The position numbers were made by a program, and so were the translations under genes. Shown one piece after another: positions 54,681 to 63,458 of a stretch of 64,000 bases of DNA (positions are counted from its first letter, which is position 1; each line of letters begins with the position of its first letter). The notes beneath the pieces are model-generated. The model searched no databases, had not been told where the DNA came from, and was given only the letters and a program-made list of their open reading frames with translations. Origin of the DNA: JAJECS01 sp965219705 (lineage in GTDB: Bacteria > Chloroflexota > UBA11872); the NCBI GenBank assembly GCA_965219705.1, contig OZ244789.1:682001-746000 (forward strand), in the 5' to 3' direction.

Positions 54681-54755
54681 GGTGGCCCAGGCTGCGCGCA
54701 GCCTGGGAGCCTTGCCCGAAGCCGGTCCCCCGCTGCGTGCAGCGCGGGCCACCGG
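54681..54755. repeat. 75-base palindromic repeat, copy 2
   Basis: Same orientation and layout as the copy at 53845, with a few base changes. Together they bracket the VapBC-type genes at a distance of about 760 bases. A relative of the CCCCGTA-type repeat follows directly at 54760-54800. Confidence 0.85.
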
Positions 54756-54759
54756 ACCT

Positions 54760-54800
54760 CTGGATTCCGGCCCCGTATCAAGTACGCGGCAGGCTCTTCG
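54760..54800. repeat. CCCCGTA-type repeat, partial copy
   Basis: GGATTCCGGCCCCGTATCAAGTACGCGGCAGG-like sequence, given here in outline, resembles the reverse complement of the folP-end repeat at 27331-27394, with some mismatches. The region from here to the lipoprotein start holds no recognisable gene. Confidence 0.6.
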
Positions 54801-54963
54801 CCGGAAAAACGTCGAAGAGGCTCACTGCATGGGGCAATCGGCGGACCCGGCTGGGGAGCACCGCCGGGGTTGCGTGGACTTGACACGCTGTCCGGCTTTG
54901 GCGGATTCGTCACACTGGGGCCGGTGTAGCCGGGGCTATGCTCGGGATGTGTCCTTCGCATGA

Positions 54964-56889
54964 ATGAACGGCTTGATGCGCTGCGCGGATGATCGTGACC
55001 GCTTGCCGACCCCAGCGCACCTGGGCGGTGGCCCAAGCTGCGCGCAGCCTGGGAGTCGCATCCCGGCCGGTCCCACGCTGCACGCAGCGCGGGCCACCGG
55101 ACCAGCGCCGGCCGGGCGGTTCGCGAACCGCCCCTACGCCGGATTGGCCTGGATCGCCGTGCTGGTCGTTGGGGTCGTGGTGATGCTGGTGGCCGCGGGG
55201 TGCGGTGAGGACGCGCCTCCGCCCGAGGTGGTCACGCCGACGCCGACGGTCGAGGCGGCGGCGGTTTCGCCAACGCCGCAGCCAGGCACACCGGCCCCGA
55301 CGGCGACGGCCACCGCGACGACCGCGCCCACGGCGACCGCGACGCCGACGCTAAGCCCAACTGCAACAGCCACACCCGCGCCTACGCCGAGGCCGAGCCC
55401 GACCCCAAGGCCCACCCCGACGCCGAGCCCCACCCCAACACCGTCGCCGCCCCCCACTCCGCAGCCGACCGCCGCCGACATCGACGCGTCCGACTTCGAC
55501 CGCAGCCGGCTGCAGCAGGCCATCGCCGACAACCCGCCGGAGTCCATTCGCATCAGTGCGGAGGCCGGCCTGCTGCCCATGGTCGAGGGCGCGATTGCGG
55601 TGACGATCGAGCTCAAACCGGCGGACGAGGCGATGCGAATGCTGATGGCGTTCGGTGCGGAAGACCAGAAATTGAGCATCGAGTTGATTGTGATCGGCGA
55701 TACGCAGTACGTGCGTGGTGTCGATGCGTCGGGAACCGAGAGCCCTTGGCTGGCGTCGAGCATCGGCGCCGGCGAACCAGCGCTCATCGACGCGATGGGG
55801 GCGGGTGACCTGCTTGACGACATGATCCCTGACGACGAGCTGGCACCCATCGTTGCGGTCGGCGTGGAGGATTGCGGTGACGGTCGGCGGTGCTTTGTGC
55901 TCACGAGCCCCGAAGACACGTCGGTGCAGCTGCTGGTGGATACCGAGACCTACCTGCCGGTGATGTTCCGCGGCCGGATCCTCGACGAGGATCTGGGCGA
56001 GGACATCGAGCTGCTGATGGAATGGAACGCGGAGGTTGCGATCACCGCGCCGGCCGACGCGCGGCAGGTTTCTCCCGATGAGTTCGCGCTGGCCCTTTTC
56101 AGCTACTTCTTCGGCACGTTCGGCATTGCCCAAGGGCCGATCCAGCCTGCATCTGCCGTGGATCAGGAAGGCGGCGAGGAGGCGGTATTCATCAGTGAGC
56201 GCGCCGCGTTGTGGCTGGAGTTGGGCACGTCGCCCTATGGAGAGGCGCGCGACGACGCCGACGATCTGTTCCACGGCGACCCCGGCATCGCGCCCGTGCG
56301 CTACGACCCCACCGTGGACATCAGACACTGGGGCGCCGGACTGTTTGAGCTGGCGGACGCCACGGCGCGCGAGCTGTTCGGGCCGGAGGGCGAATTCCCC
56401 TGCGGCTCGGGGAACCTCGGGGTGGCCTGCGGCGCCGACGATGTCAGCGCAGGGTCGTATCTGCTGGTCTGGATCCAGCTCTTGGAGCCGGTTCCGCTCA
56501 ACGACGCCGGCTACGTTCGCAGCTTCTGGGTGGTGTTCCAGGACGGCGATCCGGCGAACGATTGGGTGGCGTTGCCGCAGTTCGCCAACGACGTGCTGGA
56601 CGGCAGCGACTCGCACTATCGGATCGAGGCGACACCGGACGGATGGCAGCTGGGCCGCTCATTCGGACCGCAGTTGGAGCCTCTGCCGACCGTCGGCGCG
56701 GCCATGATCCTGGAGGACGTGGTCGTGTTCCTGGTGCCTGCGTCGGAACTCTCCGGTCTCGACGCCCTGAGCCTGGGCGTGGCCAGCTTCAGCGGTCCGG
56801 TCGACAATCCGTTCGGCGTGGGCGGCGCCTTGGACCGCTCGCCGGACGTGCAGCAGCCGCTGACGCCGCTGGACGAGGTGGGGTTCTAA
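54964..56889 (+). CDS. Thr/Pro-rich lipoprotein of unknown function, repeat-encoded N-terminus
   Basis: A 641-residue open frame. A hydrophobic segment AWIAVLVVGVVVMLVAAGC near residues 62-80 ends in a lipobox Cys. A linker of ~85 residues rich in Thr, Pro and Ala follows, then a globular domain resembling LppX/LolA-like lipoproteins (IELIVIGDTQYVRGVD) and a second domain with FWVVFQDGDPANDW. The first ~60 residues are encoded by two palindromic repeats, copies of which lie elsewhere in non-coding DNA. The natural start may be TTG 55144 just before the hydrophobic segment, but this lacks positive charges, while the repeat supplies GRFANRPYAG. The start is unresolved. Confidence 0.65.
   Translation: MNGLMRCADDRDRLPTPAHLGGGPSCAQPGSRIPAGPTLHAARATGPAPAGRFANRPYAGLAWIAVLVVGVVVMLVAAGCGEDAPPPEVVTPTPTVEAAAVSPTPQPGTPAPTATATATTAPTATATPTLSPTATATPAPTPRPSPTPRPTPTPSPTPTPSPPPTPQPTAADIDASDFDRSRLQQAIADNPPESIRISAEAGLLPMVEGAIAVTIELKPADEAMRMLMAFGAEDQKLSIELIVIGDTQYVRGVDASGTESPWLASSIGAGEPALIDAMGAGDLLDDMIPDDELAPIVAVGVEDCGDGRRCFVLTSPEDTSVQLLVDTETYLPVMFRGRILDEDLGEDIELLMEWNAEVAITAPADARQVSPDEFALALFSYFFGTFGIAQGPIQPASAVDQEGGEEAVFISERAALWLELGTSPYGEARDDADDLFHGDPGIAPVRYDPTVDIRHWGAGLFELADATARELFGPEGEFPCGSGNLGVACGADDVSAGSYLLVWIQLLEPVPLNDAGYVRSFWVVFQDGDPANDWVALPQFANDVLDGSDSHYRIEATPDGWQLGRSFGPQLEPLPTVGAAMILEDVVVFLVPASELSGLDALSLGVASFSGPVDNPFGVGGALDRSPDVQQPLTPLDEVGF
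55027..55100. repeat. 75-base palindromic repeat, copy 3, inside the lipoprotein frame
   Basis: Third copy of the unit at 53845 and 54681, in the same direction. It lies within the 5' part of the lipoprotein frame and would be translated as GGGPSCAQPGSRIPAG and following residues if the far upstream start is used. Confidence 0.85.
55114..55137. repeat. Short palindrome GGGCGGTTCGCGAACCGCCC plus CTAC
   Basis: A perfect 20-base palindrome. The same 24 bases occur at 63435-63458 in the split restriction-modification gene. Here it encodes GRFANRPY immediately before the lipoprotein signal segment. Confidence 0.85.
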
Positions 56890-56904
56890 GGAATCCTCTT
56901 GACC

Positions 56905-58635
56905 TTAGCCCGAATCGGCGGCGTAGAGCGTTGTGGCGGGGTGGAACGAGGACCAGCCGAACCAATAGGCCAGGTGGCCGGGCAGGCGGGCGAGTTGCGT
57001 GCCGTCCGGGTGGACGAGCGCCTCTTCGGTAACCTGCCAGGCGGTTCCTTGCTCATCAACCACCGTGCGCGAGTCGCTGCCCGGCGCGAATTGCCGCTCG
57101 CCGCGCTGGAAGGCCCGCACCGCCGCGCCGGCATTCCAGGTGACACTGCCCGCTCGCCGGTCGAAGCCCTCAACCGTCAACTCGTCGCCGAGCGCGACGA
57201 GCACGACCGGCTGGGCGTCAACGGCGTCGTTGAGCACGCCGGCCTCGACCACGGCGGCCGTGGGATAGGCGCGGGCGGCGTCCCCGAGCACGAGCGCAAA
57301 CACGCGGTCCTTGGGGGCGAGACCAGCCGCCGTCGGCGCCGGGAACATGAGGTCATCGCTGGCGAAATAGCCGCCGTAGGCCGCGCCCGGTGAATAGTCA
57401 CGCCGGTGGCCGGTATTCACGCTGAGAACGGTCGTGGTGGGGTTGGCCGTGCGCCACGCTTCCCACGTCGTCGTGACGATAGGAATGACGTCGAGCTTCT
57501 CTGGGTCGGCCGCGAGCGGCCCGAGCACGGGCTCGCCGGTGAGCTGATTCCAGAGGGTGAACGTGCCGCGGTCGTACATGAGCTTGTTGCTGCGCATCAA
57601 GAATCCCGAGGTGCCGATGCTGAGGACCTTGCCGCGGTGGCGGCGGCTGAACAGCACCCCGGCGCCGCACAGCGTGCAGTAGGCCAGCGCGACAGGCTCA
57701 CCGCCCACTTCGTCGTTGGCCATCTCGTGCCAGTCCATGATGCGGAGCGGATAGGCGCGGTAGTCGCCGTTGATTGCGACGCCGAAGACGACGTCTTCAG
57801 GCTCGAGGTAGGCCGCGTTCCGCGCCGCGACCATCGGGGCCGATTCCAGCGGCGGAATGCCGTCCAGGCGCACGCCGCCCCACACGATCTCCTCGAACCG
57901 GATGCTGCGGGGCGCGTCGTCATCGAAGAACCTGACAAAGTCCGGGTCGACGCGGCTGTAGATCTGGCCCTTCCAAGCGGCGAATCCCGGTACGGTGGTC
58001 AGGTCGCTCCGCGCGTACCACTCGACCCATTCCGACCACGAGGTCAGGCGCTCATCGGTGAGCCGCCACAGACCTTCTAGGGCGTGGGGCAGCGCGTCCG
58101 GGGGAAAGGCTCCGAGCTGCGCCGCGCGCAGGACCTCGATAAGCACCGAGACGAGCCGGTCATCGCCGGTGGTTCCGATGAACGCCACCAGCTCCACCCG
58201 CCCCTCCGGGTACGTCGGGTCGAGCATCAAACCATCGAGCAGCGATCTCGCCCGGTCGTCCGACAGCCTGCGGTCGTCCGACACAGGGGTGGCGGCGACG
58301 GCTGGGCGTGGCGTGGGCTCGGCGGTGGCCGTGGGGACAGGCTCGGCGGTCGCCGTTGGCGCAAGTGTGGCGGTGGGCCGGGGCGTGGGGGACGGGGGCG
58401 CGGTGACGATCACTCTGGACGCGGCGGCGGGCTTGGTTGGTGAGGCAGCGGGCGGCGTCTCCTCGCAAGCCGCCAGACTGACGACCGCGGCGCCGCCGGT
58501 CGCGAGCAGGCGCAGCACGCGCCGGCGCGACACTCCAGCGGCCGTGCTCGCCCTTGAGCTATTATCGCCGCTACCGTCAGCGGCCCAAATGTCAGGCCGC
58601 CGCTCTATGCATACGCTATCGACATCCATTGCCAT
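56905..58635 (-). CDS. DUF3179-domain lipoprotein
   Basis: About 576 residues from ATG 58635. GTG 58533 or an upstream start at 58740 are alternatives. A twin-arginine-like segment SRRRVLRLLATGGAAVVSLAAC combines Tat and lipobox features, followed by a linker of ~50 residues rich in Thr, Pro and Ala similar to that of the preceding lipoprotein. The DUF3179 core is recognised by RAYPLRIMDWHEMANDEV, LAYCTLCGAGVLF and GTSGFLMRSNKLMYDR. The biochemical function of DUF3179 is not established; the two Cys suggest metal or redox chemistry. It converges on the lipoprotein gene. Confidence 0.82.
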   Translation of the reverse strand: MAMDVDSVCIERRPDIWAADGSGDNSSRASTAAGVSRRRVLRLLATGGAAVVSLAACEETPPAASPTKPAAASRVIVTAPPSPTPRPTATLAPTATAEPVPTATAEPTPRPAVAATPVSDDRRLSDDRARSLLDGLMLDPTYPEGRVELVAFIGTTGDDRLVSVLIEVLRAAQLGAFPPDALPHALEGLWRLTDERLTSWSEWVEWYARSDLTTVPGFAAWKGQIYSRVDPDFVRFFDDDAPRSIRFEEIVWGGVRLDGIPPLESAPMVAARNAAYLEPEDVVFGVAINGDYRAYPLRIMDWHEMANDEVGGEPVALAYCTLCGAGVLFSRRHRGKVLSIGTSGFLMRSNKLMYDRGTFTLWNQLTGEPVLGPLAADPEKLDVIPIVTTTWEAWRTANPTTTVLSVNTGHRRDYSPGAAYGGYFASDDLMFPAPTAAGLAPKDRVFALVLGDAARAYPTAAVVEAGVLNDAVDAQPVVLVALGDELTVEGFDRRAGSVTWNAGAAVRAFQRGERQFAPGSDSRTVVDEQGTAWQVTEEALVHPDGTQLARLPGHLAYWFGWSSFHPATTLYAADSG

Positions 58636-58751
58636 GACTCCGGTCGGACCCTTCACCAAGCGGTACGTATTTGGCCGCCGAGCCGTTTTGCGTAACACGC
58701 CGCATCTCCTCAACTCGCCGATGACACCCTCCCTGTTCACGAGCGGCTAAC

Positions 58752-59627
58752 GTGACCGTCGACGCGCAAGACCTGCCCGCACCGGAAGATTTGCACTTCG
58801 GGCATTTCGCCATGGTGCCCGAGTATCGCGAGGTTAACCGGCAGCTCGTCCAGGAGTTATTCCGCCACATGCCGAATCCCTTTGTCCACGTCGATCTGGC
58901 CACGGGCACGGGGCTGGTGCCGCAGCTTCTGATCGAGGAGGCCGAGAAGCGGGGATTTCGCGGCACGATCATCGGCATCGACCGAAGCGCCAAGGCGCTC
59001 GAAATCGCCGAAGCCACCACCCCGCGACCAGCGAGCATCGACCTGCGCTTCGTGGAAGCCGACGCGCGGTATCTGGAGCGCCTTCGCGGCGATGAGCTAC
59101 CCGTCGACGGGGCCGACAGCCTGAGCATCCACGACGCCATCCACGAGATTACCGATGAGGAGGGACAGCGCCGGGTCTATCAAGGCATGGCCGCGATCGC
59201 CCGCGAGGGCGCCCTGCTGTCGTCGAACAGCACCTTCACGACCGTCTCGATGGCGGTGGCGAACTCGATGCGGGGACACGGCGAGTGGAAGCTGCACTTC
59301 ATGCGGCTGACCGGCGCCCGCCGCAAAGACAAGGGCGGCGCGCTGCCGTACCGCCGGCCCGAAGACTACCGGAAGATGATCGAGGACGCGGGGTTCAAGG
59401 TCGTGCATGAGCTGGAGCGGGCGATCCATCTCACGCGCGAAGCCCTCAAGGCGATCGCCCGCTATCCGGCGTTCGTGGAAGGCGTCGCGGGTGACCTCGT
59501 CTTCCCACGCAAGCTGAGCTTGGCGGAGCAGAGCCATTTCCTCATGCTGGCGGTCGACAAGGTGCGCTATGACGGCCTGCCGCGGAGCTGGCACGAGATC
59601 ATCGGACGGAAGCGCGCGAAGCCCTAG
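58752..59627 (+). CDS. Class I SAM-dependent methyltransferase
   Basis: A 291-residue protein with a Rossmann-like SAM-binding motif VHVDLATGTGLVPQLL near residue 46, an acidic motif IIGIDRSAKALEIAE and RFVEADARYLE. The C-terminal half has a run of basic residues and PEDYRKMIEDAGFKVV, common in small-molecule methyltransferases. GTG 58752 is divergent from the DUF3179 gene. The substrate is unknown. Confidence 0.75.
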   Translation: MTVDAQDLPAPEDLHFGHFAMVPEYREVNRQLVQELFRHMPNPFVHVDLATGTGLVPQLLIEEAEKRGFRGTIIGIDRSAKALEIAEATTPRPASIDLRFVEADARYLERLRGDELPVDGADSLSIHDAIHEITDEEGQRRVYQGMAAIAREGALLSSNSTFTTVSMAVANSMRGHGEWKLHFMRLTGARRKDKGGALPYRRPEDYRKMIEDAGFKVVHELERAIHLTREALKAIARYPAFVEGVAGDLVFPRKLSLAEQSHFLMLAVDKVRYDGLPRSWHEIIGRKRAKP

Positions 59628-59696
59628 GCCCGCCCCCGGTCGGCACGTCCACGCTGGGTCCTGCGATTTCTCGATTCGACCGTTGCGACACCGAGC

Positions 59697-59735
59697 GTTT
59701 GGACTCCCGCCCCGTATCGAGGACGGGGCAGGCTC
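59697..59735. repeat. CCCCGTA-type repeat copy
   Basis: The sequence GGACTCCCGCCCCGTATC, then GAGGACGGGGCAGGCTCTTC, aligns with the reverse complement of the folP-end repeat (27331-27394). It directly abuts the MITE-like element at 59741, and neither contains a gene. Confidence 0.75.
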
Positions 59736-59740
59736 TTCAG

Positions 59741-59848
59741 AGACCCTTGCGCAACCCTTCCGTCATTCCCGCGGAGGCGGGAATCCACCCTCCACCCAAC
59801 CTGGAGTACACGGACACCCGTCGCCTGGTTGGGTCTCGCAAGGGTCCC
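59741..59848. repeat. MITE-like element with terminal inverted repeats
   Basis: GACCCTTGCGCAACCC at the left end is matched by GGGTCTCGCAAGGGTC at the right end as an imperfect inverted repeat. Inside is TCATTCCCGCGGAGGCGGGAATCCA. The left half closely resembles 41905-41965. At 108 bases it has the size of a miniature element, but no transposase is in the window. Confidence 0.7.
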
Positions 59849-59887
59849 TAACCGGGAGAAGGACTTCGGCGCGGCTACCATGCGGAC

Positions 59888-60220
59888 ATGCCGCGGCTGA
59901 CGACAGCGGTCGAGACCTACTTCAAGGACCTGGGGCGGATTCGCGCCTCCGGCGGCGCCACGGCCGAAACTTCCCGCTACACCCCGCTGGAGAATCTCCT
60001 GAACGCGGTCGGCGGCAGCCTCAGACCCAAGGTCTTCTGCGTCGGGCAACTGGCGGACCTGGGCGCCGGCCATCCCGACTTCGGTCTCTTCGCCGCCCGG
60101 CAGGTACAGCGCGGCCAGCCGCGCGAGGGGCAGCCCCCAGAACTGGATGATTGCGGCGGCTTAGAACGACCTGCGCCGGGAATGCGGCCCGGCGGGGAGA
60201 GTAGGCAGACGGCTAGCTAG
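59888..60220 (+). pseudogene. N-terminal remnant of a type ISP-like restriction-modification enzyme
   Basis: The first ~83 codons match the N-terminal region of long type ISP/IIG-like enzymes: AVETYFKDLGRIRASGGATAETS, then LLNAVGGSLRPKVFC and AGHPDFGLFAARQVQRGQPREGQ. In that family a nuclease domain continues from here. Here similarity stops near 60140 and about 27 unrelated residues lead to a stop. It is on the same strand as the methylase half at 61894, so it is probably the cut-off 5' end of the same gene. A ribosome site (GGGAGAAGGA) lies about 20 bases upstream. Confidence 0.7.
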
Positions 60221-60689
60221 CCTGCTCCATCGGCGCATTCTTCCGCCACTCCACGTCGTCTGTGAAGTCCAGCTCGATCACGATCGAGTGCTCGTCGGGG
60301 TGAAGGGCGTTCCAGTGGTCGGTGTCGAACGAGAGCTGGAGCGCGTCACCGACCATTTGCTCTCGACGAGTCTGGAGTGACTTCCTCATTGGCTCACGCG
60401 GGGCCTCGTCGATGTCGATCCACGCCCATAGCGTCCCCTGCCGGTTGACGCCTACCGGATAAGCATGATTCGCGCGATAGGTCCGGCCGGTAAACTTACT
60501 GCGGCGCATCTCTTCGCGGAGGGCGCGCGCGATATCCTTGACGAGTTGCTCTTTTGGACTTGTAGGAGCAGGGAGCGGCCAGCCCTTTCTGACCATCCAG
60601 TCGGCGAACTCCGGCACGTCGATCTCTGAGGCGCCCGTCTCGATCTTGTACCTACGCGAGAGCCACTGAATCTCCTTAGTCTTTCTCAC
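60213..60689 (-). CDS. Unrecognised 158-residue protein paired with the Xre-ImmA regulator
   Basis: No family recognised. The protein is charged and soluble, with no membrane segment or signal peptide. The N-terminal third contains EIDVPEFADWMVRKGWPLP and SPKEQLVKDIARALREEMRRS, likely helices. The C-terminal part has WAWIDIDEAPREPMRKSLQTRREQ and an acidic VIELDFTDDVEW segment. GTG 60689 has GGAGGA five bases upstream and starts nine bases after the regulator's stop, so it is the second gene of an operon. The partner's features suggest a toxin, effector or protease target, but this is inference. Confidence 0.7.
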   Translation of the reverse strand: MRKTKEIQWLSRRYKIETGASEIDVPEFADWMVRKGWPLPAPTSPKEQLVKDIARALREEMRRSKFTGRTYRANHAYPVGVNRQGTLWAWIDIDEAPREPMRKSLQTRREQMVGDALQLSFDTDHWNALHPDEHSIVIELDFTDDVEWRKNAPMEQAS

Positions 60690-60698
60690 TTGATCCTC

Positions 60699-61844
60699 CT
60701 ACCCACCAACGGGAGCGATATCGCCCCAACCATCGACGACGGCGCTAGGGGCTACAGATGCACGCATCTTCACGAGGTGCTTCCGAAAACGGTTGTACTT
60801 GCCGGTGTGGTGCTGAAGCTGTCCAGCGACGAGGCCGGGATGCACGCCTAGCGTCCGAGAGAATCCGAGCACATCGCGCTCGGCAAAGAACGGATCCTTG
60901 CGTGCGATGAAGCGGTCCAACGATTCCCGCGGTACGCAGAATTCAGCGGCAGCCTCGTTCGCAAGGCGCTCTTCTTCCGCGACAGCGCCATCGTTCGCCG
61001 ATTCGCTACCGGGACCCACCTCAGTGTCGAGCATTATCGCCGCCAGCCCGTGGCCTCTGAGGACATGCTCGAGTTCATGACGTAGGACAAACCAGAAATT
61101 GTCGATGCGATCGAAGCGCAGTGTCATGGCGACAACAGGCGATGTTTCGTCCAGCCAGAAACATGCACCGTCGATCCGAGCGCCGGGGAGCGACTCGACT
61201 ATGACGTACCGGATGCCGCTCTCAGCCAGAATCCGTGGCACCTTGCGGGCCTCGGTTGGGACCAAGAGGAGTGGCTGAATGAGCTTCACCGCGCGCTTGG
61301 CAGCGCGAGGAGAGTAGGGAGCGACAATCATCTCGCTGGCGATCTCCTTTGCCCGATAGAGCCATGCGAGTTGGGCTGGCGTAGCCTCCGTTGCAACGTT
61401 CGTCCTCTTCGCAGCATGTGGGAGGATCTCGATATCATCGAGGCTGCTGGCGTGGAAGAACCGGATCAGCTCCGACTCGACCGCTTGAACGTCCCTCACG
61501 TCTTTGGCCTCGATCCAGCCGCGCTTGATCATCTCCGCGATTGGCAGCTCGCCGAACAGATGCACCCTATGAGCGCGGGCGGGGTCAGGACGGGCAACAA
61601 GGCGAGCCCGTGCAAGGTCGTATCTCTGCTGGAGTTCCAGGAAACGGTCAGCGGGTACGCGAAAGATATCTGACAGCGCCAGCGCCAACCGCGCATTTAC
61701 CGGCTGCTTGTCGGTCGTCCACCTACTGAGCTTTGTTTCGCTGACCCCGAGAATTACGGCGAGTACACGCTTGCTCCAGCCACGCTCGGCAAGAAGCTCT
61801 TCGATTAGCTGCCCGGGTGTCTGAGGGCCTGTATCGTCGAGCAT
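60699..61844 (-). CDS. Xre-family regulator fused to an ImmA/IrrE metalloprotease domain
   Basis: A 381-residue fusion. Residues ~10-70 are an Xre/HigA-like helix-turn-helix (LAVILGVSETKLSRWTTDKQPVNARLALAL). The C-terminal half has the zinc protease motif HELEH in WFVLRHELEHVLRGH, followed by an acidic stretch and the downstream Glu-rich helix EEERLANEAAAEF, as in ImmA/IrrE. Related fusions act as antitoxin-like or phage/mobile-element switches in which the protease cleaves a repressor. ATG 61844 has GGGGAG just upstream. TTGCGCAA sites lie between it and the divergent methylase half. Confidence 0.83.
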   Translation of the reverse strand: MLDDTGPQTPGQLIEELLAERGWSKRVLAVILGVSETKLSRWTTDKQPVNARLALALSDIFRVPADRFLELQQRYDLARARLVARPDPARAHRVHLFGELPIAEMIKRGWIEAKDVRDVQAVESELIRFFHASSLDDIEILPHAAKRTNVATEATPAQLAWLYRAKEIASEMIVAPYSPRAAKRAVKLIQPLLLVPTEARKVPRILAESGIRYVIVESLPGARIDGACFWLDETSPVVAMTLRFDRIDNFWFVLRHELEHVLRGHGLAAIMLDTEVGPGSESANDGAVAEEERLANEAAAEFCVPRESLDRFIARKDPFFAERDVLGFSRTLGVHPGLVAGQLQHHTGKYNRFRKHLVKMRASVAPSAVVDGWGDIAPVGG

Positions 61845-61893
61845 AGCTCCCCGTTTCCTTTGGCCTGACTAGTCCGCACCATGCTACGTCGAA

Positions 61894-61940
61894 TTGCGCA
61901 ATTTTGCAATGCCATCCCGTCAGCTTGCGAAATTGCGCAA
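61894..61940. promoter_or_regulatory. Cluster of TTGCGCAA operator-like sites
   Basis: TTGCGCAA occurs at 61894-61901 and 61933-61940, with related TTGCAA at 61904 and TTGCGAA at 61925 between them. The two full sites are 39 bases apart, close to four helical turns. They lie 49 bases upstream of the Xre-ImmA start and overlap the start of the methylase-half frame. An Xre dimer is the obvious candidate ligand. Confidence 0.6.
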
Positions 61941-63394
61941 ACTGGCGACTACTGATGTGGCCAATGGCGCTGGCGTCTTTCTCACCAACGCGCTCACCGG
62001 CTGGGAGCCCACGGTGCAAAAGCCGCTGCCGTTTCCCGAGCTGGAGGAAGAACGCGACCGCGCCGAACGGGTCAAGCAAGAGACGCCGATCCTGGTGATC
62101 CTGGGCAATCCGCCCTACAACGGCTTCGCCGGCATGGCGGTGGACGAGGAGCGCGAGCTTTCCGAGGCCTACCGCACGACGCGTCGGGTGCGGCGGCCCG
62201 AAGGCCAGGGGCTGAACGACCTCTACGTGCGCTTTTTCCGCATGGCCGAACGCCGCATCGCCGAGAAGACCGGCCAGGGCGTGGTCTGCTTCATCTCCAA
62301 CTACTCGTGGCTGGACAGCCTGTCGTGTCCCGGCATGCGCGAGCGCTATCTGGAAGCGTTCGACGCCATCCGCATTGACAACCTCAATGGCGACAAGTAC
62401 CGCACCGGCAAGGTCGCACCCGACGGCTCGCCCGACCCCAGCATCTTCTCCACGCCCGACGATCCGGTCGGCATTCAGGTCGGCACCGCCGTCGCCACGC
62501 TGGTGCGCAAGCTCGACCACGCGCCCGCCGCGAACGTTCAGTTCCGCAACCTCTGGGGCCAGGCCAAGCTCGAAGCGCTGGCGGAATCGGCGGAGGCCGA
62601 ACCGAAGGCGCTCTATGACGCCGTCGAGCCCGTCCTGCCGTTGGGCCTGCCCTTCGCGCCCACGGCAGTCAGCAAGGGTTGGTTCGACTGGCCGGCGCTG
62701 CCGGATCTGTTTCCCACATCGTTTCCGGGTGTCACGACCAGTCGTGACGCCTTCCTGGTTGATACCGACCTCGACCGGCTCAAGGTTCGCGTTGCTGATT
62801 ACTTCGATCCGGCCATCAGCCACGAGGAGATCGCGCGGCGTTATCCGGGCGTGATGCACAGCACGCGGCGTTTCAATGCGCCTGTGGTGCGCGACGTGCT
62901 GCTCGAACATGGCGGCCCGACGGCAAGCGGATTCGTCCGCTACGCCTGTCGTCCCTTCGACACCCGCTGGCTTTACTGGGAAGCGGAGACCAAGCTGCTC
63001 GACGAGAAACGTGCTGGGTACAAGCCGCATGTGTTCGAAGGGAACATGTTCCTGGAAGCTCGCCAACGGGAATCCAATAAGCAATTCTTGAGAGGAACCC
63101 TAGTCCGGCATCTCGCTAGTGATTTTGGAAACGGACGATCACACTTCTTTCCCGCCTGGCTCCGTGAGGACACGCTGGGAACCGACGCGTCCGGCGCGCG
63201 CCGGGCCAACCTGTCGCCGGCCGCCCGCCGCTACCTCGAACGCCTTAGTCTGACCGTCGAGGACCTTTTCCACCACGTCCTGGCCGTGCTGCACGACCCC
63301 GCCTACCGCGCGGCCAACGCCGGCGCCCTGCGCATGGAATGGCCCCGCATCCCGCTCCCCGGCTGGCCCGAGCTGTCCGCCCCGCCCCCCTCTG

Positions 63395-63458
63395 GTAGGG
63401 GCGCTTCGCGAAGCGCCCATGCCCCCGGCGGTGCGGGCGGTTCGCGAACCGCCCCTAC
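63395..63458. repeat. Compound palindrome embedded in the methylase half
   Basis: GTAGGGGCGCTTCGCGAAGC and GGGCGGTTCGCGAACCGCCC, each a near-perfect palindrome, are joined by a 16-base spacer. The outer ends GTAGGGGCG and CGCCCCTAC are inverted. The right half is identical to 55114-55137. It is read in frame as a Ser/Ala/Gly/Arg-rich insertion. Confidence 0.85.

Noticed and set aside
55351..56616. Minus-strand open frame of 421 codons opposite the lipoprotein
   Set aside because: Arg/Val/Gly-rich shadow. The plus strand has a lipobox, linker and continuous domain pattern.
61723..63084. Minus-strand open frame of 453 codons opposite the methylase half
   Set aside because: The plus strand carries NPPYNGF and other methylase motifs, and the minus frame has none.
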